The position numbers and the translations under genes were made by a program. Under the pieces are notes generated by a model. That model did no database searches and was not told the origin of the DNA. It was given only the letters and a program-made list of their open reading frames with translations. From Limosilactobacillus alvi (GTDB lineage: Bacteria > Bacillota > Bacilli > Lactobacillales > Lactobacillaceae): a stretch of 64,000 nt of DNA. Numbering within the stretch: position 1 is the first letter of the stretch; the number at the start of each line of letters is the position of its first letter. This document shows, in pieces, positions 16,467-25,145 of this stretch. The stretch is from positions 1-64,000 of the forward strand of contig NZ_JACJJQ010000007.1 of NCBI RefSeq assembly GCF_016900115.1. The letters are read 5' to 3'.

Positions 16467-17303
16467 ATGACCGTTAAAATGATTGTTACCGACATGGATG
16501 GAACCTTTTTGAATGATCAACATTCCTATAATCACCATCTCTTCAAAAAAGTCCTCCGGCAAATGCAAAAGTACGATGTCAAATTTGCCTTAGCCTCAGG
16601 GTCATCCTTTCCCCGACTTGCCCGGGAGTTTAAGGGGTTTGAAGAGCAACTCGACTTCATCTCCCAAAACGGGTCGGTCATTCATGAAGGTACTCAATTA
16701 GCTGACTACACCCCAATTGATCCGCAGGATATTAATTATATTCTCCATGAAGTCACCAAAGCTTTTCCCGCTGAACACATTAGTGAGTTAATCGTTGCCG
16801 GAATTGATACTGCCTATGTTGACCAAAGTATGAGTCCCGCTAGCCTGGCGGAAACCAAAATCTTTTACGAAAACGTCACGGTGGTCAATGATCTAACTAA
16901 GGTCACACAACTTTTTCCGGATGAGCATTTTACCAAGATTGCGATTTGTTTTGCCCCCGAAGTTTCACCAACCCAATTCAAACGGATCTTGGATGGCATC
17001 TTACCTGACAATCTCTTAATGGAAGTTTCCGGTTTTAACACCGAACTAATTGGTCAAGCCGGCGCTACCAAAGCTAATGCCCTGATCAAACTACTTGACC
17101 GGGATGGGATTAATCCTGAACACGTAGTCACCTTTGGCGATAACGAAAATGATCTAGGGATGTTAACCATGACCCGACAAAGTTATGCCATGAAAAATGC
17201 GGCCCCACTGATCCAAATGCAAGCTGCGAACATCACTGATTTTGATAATAACCACGATGGCGTGTTAAAACAAATTAACCAATTACTGAAAGAAATGCGG
17301 TAG
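16467..17303 (+). CDS. Cof-type HAD-IIB family hydrolase
   Basis: 278-residue cytosolic HAD phosphatase. DMDGTFLND (about 8-16) is the nucleophile motif; SGSSFPR near residue 44 is motif II; the C-terminal GDNENDLGML is the acidic motif IV. The C2-type cap of the Cof subfamily lies between. It probably dephosphorylates sugar phosphates or nucleotides; specificity is unknown. It starts 11 nt after mscS, so the two are likely co-transcribed. Confidence 0.93.
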   Translation: MTVKMIVTDMDGTFLNDQHSYNHHLFKKVLRQMQKYDVKFALASGSSFPRLAREFKGFEEQLDFISQNGSVIHEGTQLADYTPIDPQDINYILHEVTKAFPAEHISELIVAGIDTAYVDQSMSPASLAETKIFYENVTVVNDLTKVTQLFPDEHFTKIAICFAPEVSPTQFKRILDGILPDNLLMEVSGFNTELIGQAGATKANALIKLLDRDGINPEHVVTFGDNENDLGMLTMTRQSYAMKNAAPLIQMQAANITDFDNNHDGVLKQINQLLKEMR

Positions 17304-17336
17304 GTTGCTAAGCGTCAAGCCGATTTTGAATAAATA

Positions 17337-17412
17337 AGACCCGACAGATCCACAAATCTGCGCAATTACTTTTTTAATTGCACCAGATCTCGATCGGTCG
17401 GGTCTTTGATTT
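17337..17412 (+). terminator. terminator after the HAD gene
   Basis: AAGACCCGAC (17337-17346) pairs with GTCGGGTCTT (17397-17406). A second inner stem, GCAATTA/TAATTGC, lies inside, and TTTGATTTT follows. The remainder up to 17582 holds only AT-rich promoter sequence for the VIT gene. Confidence 0.75.
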
Positions 17413-17582
17413 TACTTATTTTTTAGGGATGGTTTCCGCCAATTGTTCCTTAGCTTTTTGCTTAGGATTGATACTCATTTTTTGCTATTTAAAAAAGGAA
17501 TATTCAAATATTACATTTAGACTTTTTTTAACAGTTAGATTGTGCTACTTTGAACGTAGTAAATTATTTGGAGTAAGTTAAT

Positions 17583-18134
17583 ATGAGTATCGTTAACGTT
17601 TTCAAAATTAAAGCACACCGTTTTTGGGATAGTATTAATGTCATCCGGGCTAGTATCTTAGGAGCTAATGACGGGATTATTTCGATTTCAGGAATTGTGC
17701 TCGGAGCAACCGGGGCTAACCTTAACAGCAAAGCCCTTTTCATCAGTGGCCTCATGGGGACTATCTCTGGGGCTTGTTCAATGGCTGGTGGGGAATGGAT
17801 TTCAGTCAGTGCCCAACGCGACATCCAACTCAAAACGATGGAAAGCCATCCCCAAACCCTCAAGCAATCCGACCTGTTAATGCCAATCCATGCCGCGATC
17901 AGCTCCTTTTTATCCTTCTTCGTTGGCGCTTTGATTCCCCTTTTAGCCATGACTTTAGCCGACCGATCCTTGCGGGTAATTACCACTTTAGGCGCGATGT
18001 TACTAGCATTGGCCTTAAATGCCACGATTAGTACGTATCAAGCAAATGTGTCAACTCCCAGGATGGTCATCCGGAACCTGGTGGTCGGTTTGGTAACAAC
18101 GCTGATTGCTTACTTACTCGGCGCTTCAATTTAA
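17583..18134 (+). CDS. VIT/Ccc1-like family membrane protein, short form
   Basis: Putative Fe/Mn transporter of the VIT1/CCC1 family, 183 residues. TM1-TM2 are clear: SILGANDGIISISGIVLGA (about 24-42) and LMGTISGACSMAGGEWISVS (about 57-76). Three hydrophobic helices at the C-terminus follow. The cytosolic metal-binding loop between TM2 and TM3 is only about 25 residues (QRDIQLKTMESHPQTLKQSD), shorter than usual; full-length relatives have about 225 residues. ATG is preceded by TTGGAG. Confidence 0.85.
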   Translation: MSIVNVFKIKAHRFWDSINVIRASILGANDGIISISGIVLGATGANLNSKALFISGLMGTISGACSMAGGEWISVSAQRDIQLKTMESHPQTLKQSDLLMPIHAAISSFLSFFVGALIPLLAMTLADRSLRVITTLGAMLLALALNATISTYQANVSTPRMVIRNLVVGLVTTLIAYLLGASI

Positions 18135-18459
18135 TAATTTAGCCATTTTTGAAACCGGTTACTAAGGCAAGCCGGCTAAAGGGTGATCAGATGGTAACCC
18201 CAAAGAAAAAGGTTGGGAAAAAAGCTCCTTGACGGCCTGGTTGGGATAAGAAGGACGAAGGTTGATTCATTAGAATCGGCCTTTCGTTCGCACTTATCCG
18301 CTAAGGCCGTGCTTTTTGACCTTAGTTACTGAGTAACATTCGGAGATGAAAGAAAGAATGGAAAAAACTAATATTTCTTCCCATCCTCAGCCTCTTTCGC
18401 TTTTTTTCCAGTCTCACAAGTTTTTTTTGATTGATAGCTTTTGGCTCATTTAACCAACC
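18135..18459. other. intergenic region holding repeat copy B
   Basis: Apart from the repeat (18211-18348) and an imperfect hairpin just beyond it (about 18354-18388, GGAAAAAACTAATATTTCTTCC), I see no gene or other recognisable feature here. Confidence 0.6.
18211..18348 (+). repeat. intergenic structured repeat, copy B (short type)
   Basis: Same length as copy A and nearly identical, from GGTTGGGAAAAAAGCTCC to CATTCGGAGATG. The few differences include AAGGAC for AAGAAC and CGG for CGT. All stem pairs are preserved. Confidence 0.9.
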
Positions 18460-19776
18460 TTATAATTGTTCAATTGTTAACATCTGATTGATCTTAAACT
18501 GCTTAATAATCCCCTTTGCCGCAAAGGTGGTCCAAATTTGCCGCATTGGCCGCCCAGCTTCAACGACTTGAGCTTGGGTGTACCCCATCGCAACCGGCAA
18601 TCCTTCAGCTTGACCAAGTCCAAAAAGCGGTGCCAGGTCCGCAATATGCATTGCGCCCAACGTCTTTTGATCGTCCAACCAGGAGAAGGCATAATGATAA
18701 ACTGTTCCCCCGGCTTGGGCATACTGCTGGGCAAACTCAAGGCTTGGATCAATGAAGATCGCGTGGCTCATCTTCTTGATGAAGCGTTCGGTAATCCTTT
18801 TCGTTAAGCGCTTTTCATGGAGCCCCGCTAATTTTTCACTGGTGCCAAGCACGATGGCGGCTTCTCTGGTCGTCGCCCCAATTAATAGTTTGTGATCCGC
18901 GGCCACTGCTTTTAAACGAGTGGGAATCTCATTTTCGGCTGGTAATGGGTAAGCCCCATAGTGCGGCGCAAAAATCAGAAACTTGTCCAAACCCTTTTCA
19001 GTAATATTGTCCTGAATTTCAAGTTGAATCTTTAATAATTCGCTAGTTGGGGCATCAATTGGATACTGATTGATTAGCTCTAAGACCTGAGCGTCTAACT
19101 TTTCTCGGTTTTTCATCGAACCAATCGGGTCACTTTGCATAATTGCCCGGTGATAGAGATTGGCCGTTCCGCTCGCCAAAATGATTCCCCGCACCATATC
19201 AGCCCCGGCAGATTGTCCAAAGATCGTAACGTTATCGGGATCACCCCCAAAGGCCGCGATATTTTCCTGGAGCCACTTTAAGCTAGTAATGGCGTCGAGC
19301 AAACCATTGTTGGCATAGTTACCTTCCCGATCGCGCGAGAAACCGAGAAGCCCTAACCGATAGTTAACACCCACCACGATCACGCCATTTTCCTTAACTA
19401 GGAGTTTTCGATCATAGCTTGGCCCATCAGCCCCACCATTCCGGTATGACCCTCCATGGAACCAGACCATCACAGGAAGTTTTTCATCAATTTGCTGATT
19501 TAGGGGCCGGGTAATGGAAAGATACTGGTCGTTTTCAACTTGCGGAAAATCTTCATACCGGGTTCCTTGGAGGTCGTATTCGGCTACCGAATGGGCTTGA
19601 ATCCCAAAGGGAGCATTGGCCATCATGAGGTGATTTCCAGATCCATAATGATAAAGTACTGGTCGATCATAGCGAACGGAATCAGCATAGCGAATTCCTT
19701 TAATTTGAATTGTTCCTTCGTCTTCATACCCAACAAAGGTCCCGGCAGGGGCTTTAAAAGTTAAATCTTTCCGCAT
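18460..19776 (-). CDS. type B carboxylesterase family protein
   Basis: Alpha/beta-hydrolase of 438 residues. Oxyanion hole HGGS is at 107-110, the nucleophile elbow FGQSAGA has Ser189, and the family stretch AAFGGDPDNVT precedes it. A late His (HIADLAPLFG) could complete the triad. It has no signal peptide, so it is cytosolic. Family lengths are around 480-550, so some loops are short. It follows the SDR gene by 11 nt and is probably controlled by the TetR regulator upstream. The ester substrate is unknown. Confidence 0.88.
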   Translation of the reverse strand: MRKDLTFKAPAGTFVGYEDEGTIQIKGIRYADSVRYDRPVLYHYGSGNHLMMANAPFGIQAHSVAEYDLQGTRYEDFPQVENDQYLSITRPLNQQIDEKLPVMVWFHGGSYRNGGADGPSYDRKLLVKENGVIVVGVNYRLGLLGFSRDREGNYANNGLLDAITSLKWLQENIAAFGGDPDNVTIFGQSAGADMVRGIILASGTANLYHRAIMQSDPIGSMKNREKLDAQVLELINQYPIDAPTSELLKIQLEIQDNITEKGLDKFLIFAPHYGAYPLPAENEIPTRLKAVAADHKLLIGATTREAAIVLGTSEKLAGLHEKRLTKRITERFIKKMSHAIFIDPSLEFAQQYAQAGGTVYHYAFSWLDDQKTLGAMHIADLAPLFGLGQAEGLPVAMGYTQAQVVEAGRPMRQIWTTFAAKGIIKQFKINQMLTIEQL

Positions 19777-19787
19777 TCTTTTTCCTC

Positions 19788-20648
19788 CTAGCTCATTAAG
19801 TAACGCTTCACTAAATCATCGATCGTTAAGGTCGCATGGCCTAAGATTTCACTTAGGGTATGGTCGTCGGTATATAGGGCGCCTGAGGCCGTAACCTTTT
19901 CCAACTGATCCATGACCGCTAAGTCATGTTTAGGAAAACCCGCTTGCTTCATCATTTGATGACTTTGCGCTAAGGTAATTGGTTGGTACGTAACTGGTGT
20001 TTTCCGGTAGGTTTGGGCAAGCTGGGCCAAATCCTTAAAGGTAAAGGCTTGATCCCCGGCTAATTCTAAGGTTTGACCGTAGTATTCAGGATGGGTAAGG
20101 ACAATTGCTGCCGCCTCAGCAATATCAAAGCGACTCACCCCCGCGATCTTAGCGTCGCCGGCTGAAGAAACTAATTGACCAGTTTGTATGGCCTGCATAA
20201 CATTACTAAGATACATTTCCAAATAGGCATTGTCCCGCAAAAAAACGTGCGGAATGCCCAGAGCTTCGATCTTTTCTTCGGCCGCTTTCATAATTGGCGC
20301 GAGTGGCAAATCGCTTTCTTTGGCCCGAAAAATACTGGTAAAGACTAAAACTTCCAGGTTTGCCTTAGCAGCCGCTTCGATTACTAAATCATGTTGATGC
20401 ACGGGGGTATCATTTTGCGAAACGGAGATCATCATGAAGTGGGTAATTCCCTTTAAGCCAGCTTCTAATGTTGCTGGCTGGTCGTAATCAAACGGAATTA
20501 CCTTAATTCCCTGTGCTTCAAGATCCCCTGCCCGATTGGTGTGCCGCGCACCGGCGACAATTTGTTCCTTTGAAACTCCACGCTCTAAAAGGTTCCGAAT
20601 AATTAGATGACCTAAGTGACCGCTTGCTCCACTCACTAAAATCTTCAT
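19788..20648 (-). CDS. NmrA-like NAD(P)-binding SDR family protein
   Basis: 286 residues beginning MKILVSGASGHLGHLIIRNL, an atypical-SDR nucleotide fold with GASGHLG as the dinucleotide loop. Relatives are NmrA/QOR2-type NAD(P)H-dependent quinone reductases or redox sensors. The catalytic YxxxK of classical SDRs is not evident, typical for this subgroup. A perfect palindrome (20665-20678) lies just upstream, between it and the TetR gene. Confidence 0.88.
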   Translation of the reverse strand: MKILVSGASGHLGHLIIRNLLERGVSKEQIVAGARHTNRAGDLEAQGIKVIPFDYDQPATLEAGLKGITHFMMISVSQNDTPVHQHDLVIEAAAKANLEVLVFTSIFRAKESDLPLAPIMKAAEEKIEALGIPHVFLRDNAYLEMYLSNVMQAIQTGQLVSSAGDAKIAGVSRFDIAEAAAIVLTHPEYYGQTLELAGDQAFTFKDLAQLAQTYRKTPVTYQPITLAQSHQMMKQAGFPKHDLAVMDQLEKVTASGALYTDDHTLSEILGHATLTIDDLVKRYLMS

Positions 20649-20664
20649 TATGCTTCCTCCTTTA

Positions 20665-20678
20665 AATGAATATTCATT
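20665..20678. promoter_or_regulatory. palindromic operator before the SDR gene
   Basis: AATGAATATTCATT is a perfect 14-bp palindrome in the 56-bp gap between the TetR gene and the SDR gene. It is a likely TetR target. Confidence 0.55.
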
Positions 20679-20704
20679 CTTTTTAACTGAAAATAAAAAG
20701 CGGG

Positions 20705-21274
20705 TTAGGATTCCGCTCGTAATATGGCCCGTTGGACCATTTGAATTAATTCTTCCAATTGGGCCGCGTTGCCTTCGCCCGCTGGAGTTTGGGTAGCAAC
20801 CGCGCGTAAGGGATAGAAAATTAAATCAAGCATGGTACCAAGGTGATAATCCCGGAGCTTCTGGTCCGCCTTCATCTGCGCCAAAATCTTTTCCACCGCA
20901 AACCCCGTTTTGGCTTCTGGGAGTTGACTCATTAACGGCGGAAAATTGGCAAACTGATCTAAAAATAAATACGTTGCCGGATACGCCTTGATGTATTCAT
21001 AATAAGACGTCATCAACTGGCGAAGTTCGGTCGACCCCGTTTCCGTTTGATCAACGCGCTCGGTCAAATAGTCATTGACCTTTTGGGAATACTCCCGGTA
21101 CAACTGCTTTAACATTTCATCCTTATTGGGATAGTAAATATAAACCGTTGCTGGAGAAACCCCCGCCCGCTTGGCTAGCTTTGCGATGCTCCAACCTAAA
21201 AGGCCTTCTTGACTCGTCAAATCTAAGACCGCTTGCTTAATCTTATCAACCTTAGTCTGATCACGTGTCCGCAA
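20705..21274 (-). CDS. TetR/AcrR family transcriptional regulator
   Basis: About 189 residues. The N-terminal helix-turn-helix (SIAKLAKRAGVSPATVYIYY) is typical; the ligand domain is family-variable. I place the start at TTG 21274, 7 nt after AGGAGG (21282-21287); an in-frame ATG at 21316 lies upstream of that ribosome binding site. It is first in the unit tetR-SDR-esterase and probably represses it. An imperfect palindrome over 21300-21317 could serve autoregulation. Confidence 0.9.
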   Translation of the reverse strand: MRTRDQTKVDKIKQAVLDLTSQEGLLGWSIAKLAKRAGVSPATVYIYYPNKDEMLKQLYREYSQKVNDYLTERVDQTETGSTELRQLMTSYYEYIKAYPATYLFLDQFANFPPLMSQLPEAKTGFAVEKILAQMKADQKLRDYHLGTMLDLIFYPLRAVATQTPAGEGNAAQLEELIQMVQRAILRAES

Positions 21275-21299
21275 GTCACCACCTCCTAACGCTTTTAAT

Positions 21300-21317
21300 A
21301 GTAAATGATCGTTCACT
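21300..21317. promoter_or_regulatory. imperfect palindrome upstream of tetR
   Basis: AGTAAATGATCGTTCACT is symmetric at 14 of 18 positions and lies just upstream of the regulator start. It is a candidate autoregulatory operator. Confidence 0.4.
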
Positions 21318-21335
21318 TTTAGTCAATAAAAATTA

Positions 21336-21365
21336 ACTGCGAATGGGGCTTTTCCCATCCGCAGT
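21336..21365 (-). terminator. terminator after the NADP-binding oxidoreductase
   Basis: ACTGCGAATGGG pairs with CCCATCCGCAGT (mismatch inside), followed on the minus strand by TAATTTTTATT. A second small stem, GCCACC/GGGTGGC, lies at about 21390-21408. Confidence 0.7.
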
Positions 21366-21433
21366 CGCGATGCTTTTCAGTTTATTCAGGCCACCGCAAA
21401 GGGTGGCTCCCGGCCGCTTCATTAAAAATAAAA

Positions 21434-22003
21434 CTAAGCATTAACACCAAATCCACCCATCCAGGTGATTTGTTTGCGATTAGCTAAGGTTATTTGCAAA
21501 AAGCCCATTGCTTCCAATTCACGCGCGCGCTTTAGCAGTCCGGCATCCTTTACCCGGAGTGGACTACCATCAAGGGCTTTCATGAAAGTTTGCTTGGCTT
21601 CCTCGTCATCCCCAGCGACCAAAACCGTCGTCGGGGTGGCCCCCACCTTGCCAGCAGTTAACGTTCCCGCGAAGGTCGTGTTGAAGGCCTTCAAAACCTT
21701 GGCAGCTGGCAATTCCTTTTGGAGCAAAGCAGCGGCTGATGAATTACTCGGAACTTCGAGTTCATCCCAAGTGGTAAAGTTCAACGGATTGGAAATGTCG
21801 ACCACAATCTTCCCGGCCAACAAATGCTTATACTGATCTGCTAACCCGGCTTCCGCCTCAAACGGAACGGCAAAGACCACCAGCTCACCGAATTCTTTGA
21901 CAACTTGGTCATGGCCGATCGTCGTGACTTCATTACCTGCTGCCTTAAAATTCTTGGCAATGGCGGTTCCCATATTACCAGTACCAATAATTGAGATTTG
22001 CAT
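21434..22003 (-). CDS. NADPH-dependent F420 reductase-like / NAD(P)-binding protein
   Basis: 189 residues. The N-terminal MQISIIGTGNMGTAIAKNF is a Rossmann dinucleotide loop (GTGNMG). The conserved VVDISNPLNF and KAFNTTFAGTL stretches identify the NADP-oxidoreductase, coenzyme F420-dependent family. Lactobacilli do not make F420, so it most likely reduces an unknown substrate with NADPH. Monocistronic. Confidence 0.88.
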   Translation of the reverse strand: MQISIIGTGNMGTAIAKNFKAAGNEVTTIGHDQVVKEFGELVVFAVPFEAEAGLADQYKHLLAGKIVVDISNPLNFTTWDELEVPSNSSAAALLQKELPAAKVLKAFNTTFAGTLTAGKVGATPTTVLVAGDDEEAKQTFMKALDGSPLRVKDAGLLKRARELEAMGFLQITLANRKQITWMGGFGVNA

Positions 22004-22073
22004 TTAATTGCCTCCATTTTATGTTAACGCTTACATTGTAGACCAATTAGCGTCCGCATGAAAATAATTTGGC

Positions 22074-22694
22074 TTATTTAACGCCTATCCTTGGCGATTG
22101 ATCATAGATTAATGAAACCTTCTTGCCGGCTTGTAAGTGCCAAACCTTCCGGATTTGGGACTTATAAAGCCCCCAAAAACAAGCCTGAACCATTTCGCCA
22201 TTCTGGTCCCTGCCTAGTCGTGGGGTAATATCAAAAATCTTTTGCCAGGAAGTTTCCTTCAGTTCTGGCCGTTCAAGCGGCGGAATTTTGGCTAACCACA
22301 AATCATCTTGGTGCAATTGTTCTTTTCCCGTCATTGCTGAGTAGTACCAATTGTTCAAGACAAAGTGCCAGCCTTCATAATCACTTAGCAAAACGGCCTT
22401 ATCCGGCAACTCAAGTTCGATACAAACTTCATTGGCATAATCCCGAATCCAGCGAAAATCCGGCCGCTGATGGCGGAAATCCCGGCTCCGGTACCAGGCC
22501 CAGATTGGGTAAGCCCCAGCTTTTGGCGGCTCCCCAATCCGTTGTCGCATTTCCTTAATCATCCATTGATAGGCCTGTAAAAAGTTCTCCCCATCATCCG
22601 TTAATTTACGTGATTTCTGCGGATCACAAAAGAAAGCCCCGGCAGTCATTACCTTTTCGAAGACCGCATACGGCTGAATAGTCCAAATAATCAT
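22074..22694 (-). CDS. DUF3841 domain-containing protein
   Basis: About 206 residues, almost all belonging to DUF3841: an N-terminal WTIQPYAVFEKV, the aromatic-rich GAYPIWAWYRSRD, and the central ELPDKAVLLSDYEGWHFVLN. Function is unknown. No membrane segments are seen. ATG at 22694 is used; an in-frame GTG lies 9 nt upstream, very close to GGGGAG, and cannot be excluded. Confidence 0.85.
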   Translation of the reverse strand: MIIWTIQPYAVFEKVMTAGAFFCDPQKSRKLTDDGENFLQAYQWMIKEMRQRIGEPPKAGAYPIWAWYRSRDFRHQRPDFRWIRDYANEVCIELELPDKAVLLSDYEGWHFVLNNWYYSAMTGKEQLHQDDLWLAKIPPLERPELKETSWQKIFDITPRLGRDQNGEMVQACFWGLYKSQIRKVWHLQAGKKVSLIYDQSPRIGVK

Positions 22695-22853
22695 CTTAAT
22701 CACTTACTCCCCGTTCGACGATTAAAAACTGGTATCTTCGCTTCAATTATATTCCCATTATTACTGTCAGCGTACCCTTTTGACCCAATGATAAGAAATT
22801 CATATGTACGCTTAACAGAAAAATTGTAAGTTAATTTTTTTAATAATATTTGT

Positions 22854-22895
22854 AAAGAGGGTGGGAAGAAACTCAAGTTTCTTCCCACCCTCTTT
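22854..22895. terminator. strong hairpin beside repeat copy C
   Basis: Perfect 20-bp inverted repeat (22854-22873 with 22876-22895), core GAGGGTGGGAAGAAACT, ending in TCTTTG on the plus strand. A degraded relative lies inside the TetR gene at about 61220-61256. Confidence 0.65.
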
Positions 22896-22897
22896 GT

Positions 22898-23132
22898 CAT
22901 CTCCGAATGTTACTCAGTAACTAAGGTCAAAGCAGTAGCTGAATGGCAGTTGCTTCCCTACGGTCGCACCAACCTATTCAGCCTTGCATGGGCTCACAAA
23001 CGCCAAACCAGTTGACTGGTTCGCTCCAAATCACGACCTTAGCGGATAAGTGTGAACGAAAGGTCGATTCTAATGAATCAACCTTCGTCCTTCTTATCCC
23101 AACCAGGCCGTCAAGGAGCTTTTTTCCCAACC
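22898..23132 (-). repeat. intergenic structured repeat, copy C (long type)
   Basis: Reverse orientation, about 235 bp. It has the same two ends as the short copies but carries roughly 95 extra bases between the stem (ACGACCTTAGCGG side) and the TTACTCAGTAAC palindrome. The extra block includes the inverted repeat AACCAGT-TG-ACTGGTT. Confidence 0.88.
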
Positions 23133-23305
23133 TGTTGTTTGCTGGAGAGCTACATAGGCTATAGCTACTACACGGGGGTAATTTTGGTCCTCTGGTTTTC
23201 CGGAAATCCCCGGAGATTGGAACGAGTTGCCATTAATAATGACTTGCCGATTTTGAGCTTGGCCTGGCACTTAAGGAATTAACATTTTTGCTTGCTGTTA
23301 ATCTT

Positions 23306-24157
23306 TTATGTCCACCTTGATCGCCAAGCTTCAATTAGCGGGGCTACTCGTTTGGCATCAACCTTCAAGTAGTTAACGTAAAAGTCCATGTGTGCACTTT
23401 GATCCTGAATTGGAATTGGTACCCGATCCCCCAATTTAATAATCCGTTGGCGGTCAAAGTGGCTTAAATTTGTGGTAAAAAAAGGAAAAATCGAATTATT
23501 CACGATCGCCAAAAAATTATCCTGGTTTTGGTAGATAAATTTGGCATCGGGGATCGCCTTTTTAATTAATTTAGCCCAGACCCCAATCTGATCAATCACG
23601 ATAAAGCTGAGCCCCGCGAGTTGCTTAAAAGTCACTTGCTTTTGGCTAGCTAAGGGGGAAAACCGATTAAGATTTACTAGCAAATTTTCCGTGCCTAAAA
23701 ATTCCGCTTTGACCTGGGGATTTTGGATTGGTTTTTGGGTGACCACACAGGCGACTTGTCCCTTTTGTAACGCCATTAAAGCCTGATCTTCAGTAAAAAA
23801 ATCCGGCTTAATTTCAACAGGAAAAGCCGTGATTTGGCGTAAAACAATCAACGGACCTGGGGCAACCGCGCCCACGGTAATCGTCGCCTGACTTTGGGCA
23901 AAGTGCTGGATGTCAGTCACTAACGCTTGGTTGGCCGCTAACACCTTGGCAGCTTGCTTGGCCGCAAACTCCCCGGTCGGGTTTAAAGTTAGTTTATTGG
24001 GTTGCCGAATAAAGAGGGGAACCCCCAGCTCCGCTTCAATTTTATGTAGTCCCCGGGTGATTGCTGGTTGGGAAACCCCCAGGTGATCGGCAGCTTGGGC
24101 AATCGTCCCGGTATGGGCAAAGGCTACCAATTCTGCTAAGAGATAATTATCAAGCAT
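23306..24157 (-). CDS. LysR family transcriptional regulator
   Basis: 283 residues. The winged helix-turn-helix is at the N-terminus (GTIAQAADHLGVSQPAITRG), followed by the LTTR substrate-binding domain. It diverges from two aldo-keto reductase genes and probably activates or represses them. The intergenic TACGCTAAGCGTA (24171-24183) is a plausible binding site. Confidence 0.9.
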   Translation of the reverse strand: MLDNYLLAELVAFAHTGTIAQAADHLGVSQPAITRGLHKIEAELGVPLFIRQPNKLTLNPTGEFAAKQAAKVLAANQALVTDIQHFAQSQATITVGAVAPGPLIVLRQITAFPVEIKPDFFTEDQALMALQKGQVACVVTQKPIQNPQVKAEFLGTENLLVNLNRFSPLASQKQVTFKQLAGLSFIVIDQIGVWAKLIKKAIPDAKFIYQNQDNFLAIVNNSIFPFFTTNLSHFDRQRIIKLGDRVPIPIQDQSAHMDFYVNYLKVDAKRVAPLIEAWRSRWT

Positions 24158-24170
24158 TTTTTCACCACCT

Positions 24171-24183
24171 TACGCTAAGCGTA
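24171..24183. promoter_or_regulatory. palindrome in the lysR-akr intergenic region
   Basis: TACGCT-A-AGCGTA is a perfect 6-bp inverted repeat just upstream of the lysR start. It is a candidate LysR operator. Confidence 0.45.
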
Positions 24184-24266
24184 TCCTAGCATGATTATGT
24201 TTGAATTTTCAACCCCCATTAAATCAACTACACTAAGATTAGGAAAACTTGTTAGGAGGCATTTTT

Positions 24267-25145
24267 ATGACTAAGATACCAACTTTTAAACTTAACGATG
24301 GTAACGAAATCCCCGCCCTTGGCTTTGGGACCTTCCAAATTCCAGCCGATGGGTCGACTTACCAAGCCGTTAAAACCGCGCTCAAACTCGGCTACCGCCA
24401 CCTCGATACGGCCCAGGCGTACTTTAACGAAGCCGAAGTCGGCCAAGCGATTAAGGATAGTGGCATTCCTCGCGATCAAATTTGGGTTACTTCTAAGCTC
24501 TGGCTCCAAGACTACGCTTACGCAACGGCTAAACAAACCATTGACGCAACCTTAGAAAAAATGGGACTTGACTACCTTGATCTCTATCTTCTCCACCAAC
24601 CTTATGATCAAGTTGACGAAGCTTGGCAAGCCTTAAGCGAAGCCCAAACCGCTGGCAAGCTTCGTTCAATCGGAATCTCCAACTTCACGCCACACCTTTG
24701 GCAAAAGTGGGCATCGGCCTTTGCCAACCACGTCCCCGCCGTTAACCAGGTTGAATTCAACCCCTATTTCCAGCAACGTGAACTTCGCCAGCTCATGGCC
24801 GATCACCACATTGCCTTAGAAGCCTGGTCGCCACTGGGCCAAGGTAACGCTGACCTCTTTAATGAACCAGTCTTAAAGGCCATCGCAACTAAGTATGGGA
24901 AAGACGTTGGCCAAATTATCCTGCATTTTGAGTACCAAACTGGGATCATCGTCTTCCCGAAGTCAGTTCACGAAGCCCGGATGACCAGTAACCAGGCGAT
25001 CTTTGACTTCACCCTCACCTCCGACGAAATGGATGCCATTGTGCGTCTCGACAAGGGTCATGGCAAACACAACCCCGATGCTCCGGGAGTAGCGGACACG
25101 CTACTAAACAACTTCAACGTTCACCCTGAAAAGGAGGCTAAATAA
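24267..25145 (+). CDS. aldo/keto reductase
   Basis: NADPH-dependent aldo-keto reductase (TIM barrel) of about 292 residues. Signature motifs: LGYRHLDTAQAYFNEAEVG with catalytic Asp and Tyr, the Lys in TSKLWL, and His in DLYLLHQPYD. GISNF and VNQVEFNPYFQ are also family marks, so the tetrad looks complete. ATG at 24267 follows AGGAGG; an upstream in-frame TTG would sit before that site. The stop shares one base with the next gene's ATG. Confidence 0.93.
   Translation: MTKIPTFKLNDGNEIPALGFGTFQIPADGSTYQAVKTALKLGYRHLDTAQAYFNEAEVGQAIKDSGIPRDQIWVTSKLWLQDYAYATAKQTIDATLEKMGLDYLDLYLLHQPYDQVDEAWQALSEAQTAGKLRSIGISNFTPHLWQKWASAFANHVPAVNQVEFNPYFQQRELRQLMADHHIALEAWSPLGQGNADLFNEPVLKAIATKYGKDVGQIILHFEYQTGIIVFPKSVHEARMTSNQAIFDFTLTSDEMDAIVRLDKGHGKHNPDAPGVADTLLNNFNVHPEKEAK

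Larger units (their letters stand above)
22704..23305. other. 600-bp gene-free region with hairpin and repeat copy C
   Basis: It holds the promoter side of the DUF3841 gene, a perfect hairpin (22854-22895), repeat copy C (22898-23132) and about 170 bp with no recognisable feature up to the LysR stop. Confidence 0.6.

Noticed and set aside
17416-17478. Minus-strand 20-codon frame (MSINPKQKAKEQLAETIPKK)
   Set aside because: Protein-like composition but no Shine-Dalgarno and no supporting context; too short to call.
17378-17581. Plus-strand hydrophobic open frame of 67 codons
   Set aside because: Lies across a terminator and the VIT promoter, no ribosome binding site; composition mirrors AT-rich DNA.
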